A stretch of DNA of 11,328 nt from Humisphaera sp. GTDB lineage: Bacteria; Planctomycetota; Phycisphaerae; Tepidisphaerales; Tepidisphaeraceae. Positions 1-5,364 of this stretch are shown in pieces; the stretch's first letter is position 1; each line of letters starts with the position of its first letter. Position numbers and translations under genes: made by a program. The notes beneath the pieces were generated by a model. The model saw nothing but the letters and a program-made list of their open reading frames with translations. It had not been told where the DNA came from and did not search any database. Where the stretch lies: positions 1-11,328 of the forward strand of contig JANXVV010000064.1 in the NCBI GenBank assembly GCA_025351525.1, in the 5' to 3' direction.

Positions 1-126
1 ACGGACCAGTTCTGGAACACCGAGGGAGCCGAGAGCATCTTAGCCTTGCGTGGCCAGTGGCTCAGCCAGGACCAAAGATGGGAACACTACTGGTTGTGTA
101 CCCAGCCAAGGGCAGAGGCTGCGTAG
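1..126 (+). CDS. Transposase, C-terminal fragment (ISKra4-like), cut by window start
   Basis: Frame 1 is open from the first base to a TAG at 124-126, giving 41 residues that begin TDQFWNTEGAESILALRG and continue with WLSQDQRWEHYW. The pattern FW-x(3)-GAE-x-IL-x-LR followed some ten residues later by an aromatic-rich segment (R-x-E-x-YW) resembles the C-terminal end of ISKra4-family transposases, which are common in planctomycetes. This is recognition of a pattern from memory, not a search. Just after the stop, 129-140 reads TGACACGCACCC, which could be the inner or outer edge of the element's right terminal inverted repeat; the left end lies outside the window, so this cannot be tested here. 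If the call is right, an insertion sequence ends about 90 bp upstream of the peptidase gene at 231. It could also be the tail of an unrelated gene. Confidence 0.5.
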   Translation, partial: TDQFWNTEGAESILALRGQWLSQDQRWEHYWLCTQPRAEAA

Positions 127-220
127 GCTGACACGCACCCAGCGATCGAGGACGACCGCCCTCCAATATCCATTTTCGTAGCAATCTGCGAATATAGGGC
201 GAGCGAACTATTTCAACGTA

Positions 221-224
221 GGAG
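221..224 (+). promoter_or_regulatory. Shine-Dalgarno site deciding the start at 231
   Basis: GGAG at 221-224 is followed by 6 nt and then ATG at 231. A GTG at 228-230, directly before and in frame, would leave only 3 nt from the GGAG. The spacing favours the ATG. This is the only convincing Shine-Dalgarno sequence seen in front of a gene in the window. Confidence 0.6.
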
Positions 225-230
225 CGTGTG

Positions 231-1214
231 ATGCCAAGTCCATTGAGAGTCGTCGGAATCTGCATGGTCTTCGCGGTCTTCTCTGTATGGCCAAGCCGGT
301 TGAAAGGCGATCCGGCGAAGGACATTCCCACCAAGCCGGGGGAAGAGATGCTTCGCCCGAGTGGGGCCAGCGCGAACAAGCCGGTAAAATTTCTGCCGGC
401 GACGAAGGAGCAGTCCGACGGCGCGATCGCTGCCGCCAAAAAGCATGCGGCGGAAATTGAGACGGCAATGGCGGTGACGTTCGGTACGATCGAGACGCCG
501 CATTTCCTGATCTTCACCGATTGGGACAAGCGCGAATATGACTTCCTGAAAACCAATGTCGAGGGGGCCTACGTCGCCGTCAGCAGGCAGTTCGAGATTC
601 CGATCAAAGACAACGTCTTCATCGGAAAGCTCCCGATCTACATGTTCGCCAAGCACGAAGTCTTCAAGAAGTTCGCGAAAGACCTGGACGGCTTCGATGT
701 GCCGGAAAACGTCGCCGGTTATTACAGCGGCAATTCGCTGGGCTTCGGTCACATGGTGATGTGGAAACCGGATATCGCCGCCGCCAACGGCAACACCAAG
801 GCGGCCGAGCGGCAGTGGGCCTATGTGCTGACCCACGAGTTCACCCACGCGTTCGTCGCCCGTTATCGAACCAACGCTTTTATCCCGCGCTGGCTCAATG
901 AGGGCGTCGCGGAGGTCGTGGCCTATCAACAATTCCCACGGCCAAATGTTTATCTGGCGGTGCGCGACCGGGCGAAACAGAAGAAATCATTTCAGGATTT
1001 CTTCGTCGATAAGGGATCGCTGCTGGCCGAGGATTATCATGTCGCCCAGACGATGGTCGAGACGATGATCGTCGGCAATCCCAAGACCTTCCTCAGCTAT
1101 TTCAACGACGTCAAGGATGGGATGAAACCGGAGGATGCGCTGCAGAAAAACTACAAGACCGATCTGCCCGGTTTGGAAACGGCTTGGCGGAAATACATCA
1201 AGGATGTGAAGTAA
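231..1214 (+). CDS. Exported HExxH metallopeptidase-like protein (peptidase MA / DUF1570 type)
   Basis: The protein has 327 residues from the ATG at 231 (a GTG one codon earlier is less well placed). Residues 1-26 look like a signal peptide: a basic start, then a hydrophobic VVGICMVFAVFSVW core. The family-typical segment TPHFLIFTD lies near residue 90. The zinc-binding motif HEFTH occupies residues 202-206, and the third ligand is probably the Glu of WLNEG (residue 224), as in gluzincins. This fits the peptidase MA-like fold used by planctomycete DUF1570 proteins, predicted zinc peptidases outside the cytoplasm. The substrate is unknown. The gene converges on the MBL-fold gene, with only 6 bp between stop codons, so there is no room for a separate terminator. 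The lipoprotein at 2118-3101 has the same H-F/Y...EGAY...HExxH...E order and appears to be a distant paralogue. Confidence 0.75.
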   Translation: MPSPLRVVGICMVFAVFSVWPSRLKGDPAKDIPTKPGEEMLRPSGASANKPVKFLPATKEQSDGAIAAAKKHAAEIETAMAVTFGTIETPHFLIFTDWDKREYDFLKTNVEGAYVAVSRQFEIPIKDNVFIGKLPIYMFAKHEVFKKFAKDLDGFDVPENVAGYYSGNSLGFGHMVMWKPDIAAANGNTKAAERQWAYVLTHEFTHAFVARYRTNAFIPRWLNEGVAEVVAYQQFPRPNVYLAVRDRAKQKKSFQDFFVDKGSLLAEDYHVAQTMVETMIVGNPKTFLSYFNDVKDGMKPEDALQKNYKTDLPGLETAWRKYIKDVK

Positions 1215-1220
1215 ATCGGT

Positions 1221-1910
1221 TCAAAGCCCTGCCGATCGGGGGCTGGTGAAAACATTGTCGTGTCCGGGAACGATGATGTCGGCGATCTCGTACACTTCCT
1301 GTAAGGCTTCCTTGGCCCCGGCCAGATCATAGGGATCGGGCAACACCTGCCCGGCCAGGAAATGATCTTGTGTCGGGACGGCGTCACCGGCAATCAAAAC
1401 GGTGCTGGTGGACATCGACAGCAGTAGGCCGCAGGTGCCCGGAGTGTAACCGAAGAGGGGAAAGAGGTCGATGCCGGGAGCCATATGATCCGGTGCGGTG
1501 ATGCAGGACTCGAGCAATTTTAATTCGGCGGTGAGACGGATGCGGTCTTCATCGTCCTCTTCTTCCGGCAGTTCACCAAGCACGCGGGTCAGATGGTCGC
1601 GAACGGCTTGCTGCTCAAGTTCGTGCAGATAAAACTTGGCATCGGTGAAGAGCGAAAGCCCGCCGCGATGGGCCAGGCGGAAGTTGGTGAGGAAGACGGT
1701 GTCGATCTGCTCGGGACGCAACCCGGTACGCTCGAAGAGACGCGCCCCGATCGCTAATGCCGGAAGGCCAGGGTCGATGAGGATATTTCGCTTGCCCATG
1801 CGCACTAGCGTCGTGGTGGCGTGGGGCGTCCGCACCAGTTGCGATTCGTTCCACAATATATTGCGGCTGAGCGTGCCGATGCTGATGATGTCGAAGCGAA
1901 TGGATGGCAT
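1221..1910 (-). CDS. MBL-fold protein with a degenerate metal-binding site
   Basis: The protein has 229 residues from the ATG at 1910-1908. A TTG at 1946 would add 12 residues, but that TTG is the first half of a good -35 box (TTGAAA), so the ATG is preferred. The fold is shown by the order ILIDPGLP (residues 43-50), VFLTNFRLAHRGG (72-84), TPGTCG (156-161), LIAGDA (172-177) and VPGHD (214-218), which matches metallo-beta-lactamase motifs. The usual HxHxDH motif reads N-F-R-L-A-H (76-81), so three of its four ligands are gone and only H81 remains. The usual His of the TPGHT motif is Thr159. D176 and H217 are kept. An ordinary two-zinc hydrolase site therefore seems impossible. The protein may bind one metal, have an altered reaction, or serve a non-catalytic role. 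No signal peptide is visible, so it is probably cytoplasmic. No substrate can be named. Confidence 0.75.
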   Translation of the reverse strand: MPSIRFDIISIGTLSRNILWNESQLVRTPHATTTLVRMGKRNILIDPGLPALAIGARLFERTGLRPEQIDTVFLTNFRLAHRGGLSLFTDAKFYLHELEQQAVRDHLTRVLGELPEEEDDEDRIRLTAELKLLESCITAPDHMAPGIDLFPLFGYTPGTCGLLLSMSTSTVLIAGDAVPTQDHFLAGQVLPDPYDLAGAKEALQEVYEIADIIVPGHDNVFTSPRSAGL

Positions 1911-1917
1911 GCGATTC

Positions 1918-1946
1918 AAGTTATGAGGAATTGGATGAGATTTCAA
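1918..1946 (-). promoter_or_regulatory. Sigma-70-like promoter giving a leaderless MBL-fold mRNA
   Basis: On the minus strand, TTGAAA (1946-1941), a 17-nt spacer and TAACTT (1923-1918) are followed by 7 nt and the ATG at 1910. This would place the transcription start at or within about two bases of the A of the start codon. No Shine-Dalgarno sequence is present between the promoter and the ATG. Confidence 0.6.
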
Positions 1947-1980
1947 ACGGATAAAGTGACGACTTGTTCCAAGCCCAACC

Positions 1981-2088
1981 GTGGCATGGGCTTCCAGCCC
2001 ATGTTAGCGGGTAAGTGCCTAGTGAATCTCTTTTGTCAAAGGTTTTTTAGATTGGGGATCGCTAACACGGGCTGGAAGCCCGTGCCAC
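1981..2088. repeat. REP-like inverted hairpin pair, copy 1
   Basis: There are two 29-nt modules in opposite orientation, at 1981-2009 and 2060-2088, separated by 50 nt. Each module can fold on itself; the second contains the hairpin CACGGGCT-TCC-AGCCCGTG (8-bp stem, 3-nt loop; here read on the minus strand). The first has CATGGGCT and AGCCCATG arms, a compensated change of C-G pair to T-A pair on both sides, which keeps the stem intact. The second pair at 5232-5339 has the same order and almost the same spacing. The pair lies between the divergent MBL-fold and lipoprotein genes. Read as protein, the modules give peptides such as NTGWKPVPQ, a common false extension in planctomycete annotations. 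Confidence 0.8.
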
Positions 2089-2117
2089 AACGAGGTTTAA
2101 TTCAGAACACAGGCACT

Positions 2118-3101
2118 ATGTCTCTGGTGGGAGGTCTACTCACCCTCCTGCTGCTCACCGGGTGCAGCTCATCCACCCCCGCCAACTGGGATGGCCCTCG
2201 CGCGCTTTCCACTTCATCGGTCGACTCCTGGGACTACAAAGGCGACGCCGGTTACAAGCTCGGCACGTCGCACTATGCGATTTACACGACGATTAAAGAC
2301 GATGAAGTCCGCGCCATGTTGCCGCAGGTGATGGAGGGAGCATACGCGCTGTATCTGCAACTGGTGCCCGGAGTGCCGTTGTCGATCAGGCCGATGGACT
2401 GCTTTATCTTCAAGGAGCGGATGGAGTTCAACGACTACACCAAAGGCGCCACCGGCAAAGATGCCAACATCTATCTGCAAATCCGTCGCGGCGGTTATGC
2501 GCTCGGCGATCGATACGTTTCCTATTACATCGGCGTCAACAACACCGCCTCCGTGGCGGCGCATGAGGGATGGCATCAGTTCGTCGCCCGCAATTTCAAG
2601 GGCCGACTGCCGCCGTTTTTGGAAGAGGGATTGGCGACGACGTTTGAGGGGGTTGAGTTCAAGGACAACCTCCCCCGCTGGAACACGGGGATCAATCCTC
2701 TTCGCGCCGATGGGCTCCGACGAACGCTCGACGCCAAAATGCTCTGGCCCACCGAATTGCTGATTCGCACCCATGCCGGTGAGGTGGTGAATCGCTCGGG
2801 CGAAAAGATCGACGCGTACTATTCGCAGTGCTGGGCGTTCGCGAAATTTTTGCGGGAAGCCGAGGGAGGCAAATATGCCCCCGCTCTGCGGCAATGGCTC
2901 GCAGAGACCGCCGCCGGGACGGTCTACGATCCCAGCCATTCGCACAGTCGCGCCGGCTTGCCGTGGAACCCCGGAGCGGTTCAACCGATGCTCGAGCATT
3001 ATCTGGGAATGAATCTTGCGGATGTCGACAACGCGTATCAAGCCTACATGCGCAAGGTTGCGTATGAGGAATATCCGCTGCAGTGGCATTTGAATCAGTG
3101 A
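2118..3101 (+). CDS. Lipoprotein with HExxH metallopeptidase-like domain
   Basis: The protein has 327 residues from the ATG at 2118. The frame is open further upstream to 1821, but that stretch runs through the repeat pair and the start of the opposite gene, and the ATG at 2118 begins a clear lipoprotein signal: a hydrophobic GGLLTLLLL, then the lipobox LTGC with Cys16 as the lipidated residue. The zinc motif HEGWH is at residues 149-153 and is followed by FLEEG (167-171), whose Glu is the likely third ligand, as in gluzincins. Earlier elements SHYAIYT (51-57) and MEGAY (72-76) match corresponding elements in the protein at 231-1214. It is predicted to be an envelope-anchored zinc peptidase; the substrate is unknown. 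Upstream there is a weak TTTAAT at 2096-2101 that could be a -10 box, without a clear -35. The gene is followed by a strong inverted repeat that may end transcription. Confidence 0.75.
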   Translation: MSLVGGLLTLLLLTGCSSSTPANWDGPRALSTSSVDSWDYKGDAGYKLGTSHYAIYTTIKDDEVRAMLPQVMEGAYALYLQLVPGVPLSIRPMDCFIFKERMEFNDYTKGATGKDANIYLQIRRGGYALGDRYVSYYIGVNNTASVAAHEGWHQFVARNFKGRLPPFLEEGLATTFEGVEFKDNLPRWNTGINPLRADGLRRTLDAKMLWPTELLIRTHAGEVVNRSGEKIDAYYSQCWAFAKFLREAEGGKYAPALRQWLAETAAGTVYDPSHSHSRAGLPWNPGAVQPMLEHYLGMNLADVDNAYQAYMRKVAYEEYPLQWHLNQ

Positions 3102-3132
3102 GGAAAGTGGCATGGGCGAATGGCTTGCCGGT

Positions 3133-3277
3133 CCCCTCCCCCCGGTAATCCGGGGGGAGGGTTAGGGTGAGGGGTTTTGCATTTTTCTTTTTCTTCGCTG
3201 AGAAAGAATGCCTCATCCCAATACAAAGAAAAGCCCCTCACCCTAACCCTCCCCCCATGAGTACATGGGGGGAGGGG
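3133..3277. repeat. Long G/C-rich inverted repeat with a hairpin at each end
   Basis: A 23-nt perfect inverted repeat pairs 3152-3174 with 3234-3256. Each arm also forms a local hairpin: 3134-3145 with 3150-3161 (12-bp stem, loop TAAT) and 3247-3259 with 3264-3276 (13-bp stem, loop AGTA). The G-rich arm is G6-A-G3-TTA-G3-TGA-G4, a canonical G-quadruplex pattern, on the plus strand at 3152-3174 and on the minus strand at 3234-3256. The middle (3175-3233) includes a T-rich stretch. Arms built on CCCTAACCCTCCCC are widespread in bacterial intergenic DNA. The element lies 31 bp after the lipoprotein stop and could end or stall transcription; that role is an inference. Confidence 0.85.
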
Positions 3278-3331
3278 ATCGGAAAATCAATGAAGATGCC
3301 AACCGTTTTCTGTCTTCCCCAAAGATTTTGA

Positions 3332-3361
3332 TTGCACTCTGACCCGTCTTCTTGCTAAATT
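3332..3361 (+). promoter_or_regulatory. Promoter for the acylphosphatase gene, probably leaderless
   Basis: TTGCAC (3332-3337), an 18-nt spacer and TAAATT (3356-3361) are followed by 8 nt and a GTG at 3370. The predicted transcription start falls on or next to the GTG. The spacing resembles that seen in front of the MBL-fold and RNase III genes. Confidence 0.45.
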
Positions 3362-3369
3362 GATCCGCC

Positions 3370-3672
3370 GTGAACGCAATCTCCACTCAACCTGGTGTGC
3401 CCATGCATCGTTGCACCTGCCATTTCACGGGTCGCGTTCAAGGGGTTGGGTTCCGGTATACCGCTCAAAATATCGCCTTGCGGTTTGATGTGGCCGGCTA
3501 TGTCCGCAATCTTCCCGACGGGCGCGTCGAGGTCGTCATGGAAGGCTCGGACGATGAAATCGACGGCTTGATCGATTCCCTCAAACAGAAAATGAATTGC
3601 TACATCCAGCGCCTCGACCGCCAACTCGATCCCCCCACCGGTGAATTCAAACGCTTCTCAATCCGACATTGA
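3370..3672 (+). CDS. acyP: Acylphosphatase
   Basis: This small cytoplasmic enzyme is predicted to hydrolyse the carboxyl-phosphate bond of acyl phosphates such as acetyl phosphate or carbamoyl phosphate. The signature GRVQGVGFRY is at residues 21-30, with the phosphate-binding Arg29, and GYVRNLPDG is at 43-51, with the catalytic Asn47. The 18-residue distance between the two matches the family. The start at GTG 3370 gives 100 residues and agrees with the promoter just upstream. An internal ATG at 3403 would give 89 residues, nearer the usual family length of about 90, so the first 11 residues (MNAISTQPGVP) are not certain. The rest of the domain looks intact. Nothing nearby explains a specific pathway. 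Confidence 0.88.
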   Translation: MNAISTQPGVPMHRCTCHFTGRVQGVGFRYTAQNIALRFDVAGYVRNLPDGRVEVVMEGSDDEIDGLIDSLKQKMNCYIQRLDRQLDPPTGEFKRFSIRH

Positions 3673-3694
3673 AAGGCAGATCAATCGGGGAAAC

Positions 3695-3795
3695 CGCGAA
3701 GCCGCGAAAGCGCAAAGTTCACGCGACGGTATCCAGAAGGCCTGCCACAGCGTGCGAACCCATCCACATTCAAATCCCTTCGCGAGAGCTTCGCG
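3695..3795. repeat. Imperfect inverted repeat of CGCGAAG-type words
   Basis: CGCGAAGCCGCGAAAG at 3695-3710 and CTTCGCGAGAGCTTCGCG at 3778-3795 are imperfect reverse complements, about 67 nt apart. They fill much of the gap (3673-3858) between the acylphosphatase and the small membrane protein. Similar CGCGAAG-rich fragments occur as intergenic repeats in many planctomycete-like genomes. No gene is seen in this gap. Confidence 0.4.
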
Positions 3796-3841
3796 TCGTC
3801 ATGGCTTCCCGGTTCCCCTGCGGGCGGTTTTTTGTTGGGCG

Positions 3842-3850
3842 TGGTACGAT
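3842..3850 (+). promoter_or_regulatory. Possible extended -10 element before the zinc-ribbon gene
   Basis: TGGTACGAT at 3842-3850 matches an extended -10 (TGn plus a TATAAT-like hexamer). It ends 8 nt before the ATG at 3859. No -35 box is visible at the expected distance, so support is weak alone. The spacing matches the other short-leader promoters in the window. Confidence 0.3.
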
Positions 3851-3858
3851 CCCGCCCC

Positions 3859-4206
3859 ATGAGGATTCATCCCGTCAACATTTTGGCCGTGCTTTCAACG
3901 GTCGTCTGCACCGGGCTTGTCTGGCTGCGGAAGACCGATATTGGCTCGGACTACTATCCGGCGCAGGGACTCTTTCTTGACAGACCTTGGCGGATTAGAT
4001 TTGACAAGGCTTGCCCCCACTTTTTGCCTCCACTCGCGACCTGCTCGGCAATACTGATCCTATGGGCCATTGCGCGCGGCCTTCATCGCCGCATTCAATT
4101 TCGGCGGCGTGTCCAACTGGGTTACTGTACAGGTTGCGGAAAGAATCGCCGCAACACTCCCGACCGTTGTCCCGAATGCGCCTCGGTTCCGAATCATTTA
4201 AAGTAA
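3859..4206 (+). CDS. Small membrane protein with C-terminal zinc ribbon
   Basis: The protein has 115 residues from the ATG at 3859. There are two likely membrane helices, at about residues 6-23 and 56-73, separated by a polar loop with PWRIRF. A basic stretch follows (HRRIQFRRR, 76-84), suggesting a cytoplasmic C-terminus. The end is a zinc ribbon with C90-x2-C93 and C104-x2-C107, containing RRNTPDRCPEC. This resembles the 'CGYDLRATPDRCPECG' ribbon found on many small planctomycete membrane proteins and is one of the better hints of taxonomy in the window. The function of these proteins is not known. A start nine codons earlier is open, but the ATG at 3859 fits the promoter-like element and the hydrophobic N-terminus better. 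The gene precedes the ABC permease by 60 bp, in the same direction. Confidence 0.7.
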   Translation: MRIHPVNILAVLSTVVCTGLVWLRKTDIGSDYYPAQGLFLDRPWRIRFDKACPHFLPPLATCSAILILWAIARGLHRRIQFRRRVQLGYCTGCGKNRRNTPDRCPECASVPNHLK

Positions 4207-4229
4207 CCCACTGCCGGAAATGGCAAAAC

Positions 4230-4258
4230 TTGACTCTCATCGTTTGAGTCGATACTCC
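4230..4258 (+). promoter_or_regulatory. Possible promoter for the ABC permease gene
   Basis: TTGACT (4230-4235) is five of six to consensus, followed by 17 nt and TACTCC (4253-4258), a poor -10. The hexamer ends 8 nt before the ATG at 4267. The -35 and spacing are good and the -10 is weak, so confidence is limited. The gene may also be read from the zinc-ribbon gene upstream. Confidence 0.35.
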
Positions 4259-4266
4259 ATAAGACC

Positions 4267-5175
4267 ATGTACCGCACTTTCGTGATCGTCCGCCATACTT
4301 TCCGCGAGGCCGTGGCGCAACCGATCTACAGTTTGCTCATCGGGCTCGGCGCGGCGATCCTCATCATCTTCGCCGTCCTGCCATTTTTCACCTTTGGTGA
4401 AGACACCGTCATGTTCATGTCGGTCGGCCTGGATGTCATCCTTCTGTTCATTCTGATCGCCACGCTTTTCGCCACCAGCAAATCGATCTTCGACGAAATC
4501 GAGGATCGCACCATGCTCACGCTGATGAGCAAACCCGTGCAGCGGTGGGAGGTGCTGGTGGGCAAGTATCTGGGCATCATTCTCTCGGCACTGATGGCCA
4601 TCGCGATCCTCGGCTCGGTGCTGTGCATCGCCACCTGGCTGCGCATCCCCGGCGACTACACCATCCGCACCAACACGCTGGATGACCGCGAACTGCAGAC
4701 ACTGCTCGGCACCCGACAGATGCACATGCTCGGCCTCATCGTCAGCCTTATCCAGGTCTGGATGCAAATCAGCACCCTCGCGGCGGTCAGCGTCGCCCTC
4801 TCCACCCGCTTCTCACTGGTCGTCAATCTGCCGGTGGTGATTTTCGTCTACATCGCCGGCAACCTGACCCGCTTCCTCTACCCGCTCACCGGCCCCGGCG
4901 CGCCGCTCGGCGAGCGCAACATCCTGGTCCGTGGGTTTGTCGCGTTCATCCGCGCGGGATTGCCGTACCTCGAAGCGTTCGATCTGAAATCCAAAACGAT
5001 CTACGGCAAGGTCGCCATCGCGCAGTTCGTCAGCGATCCGAACGCCACACCGCTTAGCCAGATCGCCGGGTATCTCGGCATGTCGTTCCTCTACGGCATC
5101 GCCTTCACCGTCTTCGCCCTCAGCGTGGGGATGTGGATGTTCCAGACCCGCGAACTCGGCGGCGCGGAAGGTTGA
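4267..5175 (+). CDS. ABC-2 type transporter permease
   Basis: This 302-residue integral membrane protein is predicted to form the channel part of an ABC exporter. Hydrophobic segments lie near residues 20-42, 48-70, 101-124, 155-200 (two helices) and 268-292. The cytoplasmic segment SIFDEIEDRTMLTLMSKPV, followed by RWEVLVGKYLG (residues 73-103), is the hallmark of ABC-2/NosY-like permeases (EIExRT...LLSKPVxRxxxLxGKxLG). No ATP-binding subunit is encoded next to it: upstream is the small zinc-ribbon protein, downstream a convergent RNase III gene. The partner ATPase must be elsewhere, so the substrate cannot be guessed. No Shine-Dalgarno sequence precedes the ATG. The stop is 189 bp from the end of the RNase III gene, with a REP-like hairpin pair between them that may end transcription from both sides. 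Confidence 0.85.
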   Translation: MYRTFVIVRHTFREAVAQPIYSLLIGLGAAILIIFAVLPFFTFGEDTVMFMSVGLDVILLFILIATLFATSKSIFDEIEDRTMLTLMSKPVQRWEVLVGKYLGIILSALMAIAILGSVLCIATWLRIPGDYTIRTNTLDDRELQTLLGTRQMHMLGLIVSLIQVWMQISTLAAVSVALSTRFSLVVNLPVVIFVYIAGNLTRFLYPLTGPGAPLGERNILVRGFVAFIRAGLPYLEAFDLKSKTIYGKVAIAQFVSDPNATPLSQIAGYLGMSFLYGIAFTVFALSVGMWMFQTRELGGAEG

Positions 5176-5231
5176 TTTTCCCTTTTCCCGTTGAGCGGTG
5201 CGCCGGAGGCACACGTATTTAAACCTCTGTT

Positions 5232-5339
5232 GTGGCACGGGCTTCCAGCCCGTGTTAGCGATCTGCAAATTAAATAAGCCCCTTGCTTAAAATTTTTTGA
5301 CGCACCGGCCCGCAAACACGGGCTGGAAGCCCGTGCCAC
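5232..5339. repeat. REP-like inverted hairpin pair, copy 2
   Basis: Modules at 5232-5260 and 5312-5339 are in opposite orientation, 51 nt apart. The left module is the reverse complement of the right module of copy 1 (2060-2088) over its full 29 nt. Both contain CACGGGCT-TCC-AGCCCGTG, an 8-bp stem with a 3-nt loop. Both spacers contain an A/T-rich core with a run of six T. Outside the modules, GAGGTTTAA or GAGGTTCAAGTCAG-like flanks recur (2093-2106, 5345-5356, and the reverse complement at 5219-5227). It lies between two convergent genes and could work as a two-way terminator. Confidence 0.85.
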
Positions 5340-5364
5340 GTTTGAGGTTCAAGTCAGAATCTTC

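Noticed and set aside
213..932. A 239-codon minus-strand frame opposite the first peptidase gene
   Set aside because: It is antisense to a protein with a signal peptide and HExxH motif, and its product has no recognisable motif.
1821..2117. A 99-codon upstream extension of the lipoprotein gene
   Set aside because: It crosses the start of the opposite gene and the REP-like pair (producing NTGWKPVPQ), and the ATG at 2118 begins a proper lipoprotein signal.
2214..3113. A 299-codon minus-strand frame opposite the lipoprotein gene
   Set aside because: It is the antisense shadow of a well-supported gene; its ends do not fit any regulatory signal.
1981..5339. CRISPR-like spaced repeats
   Set aside because: The repeats are in inverted pairs 3 kb apart, not regularly spaced direct repeats, and no cas gene is present.
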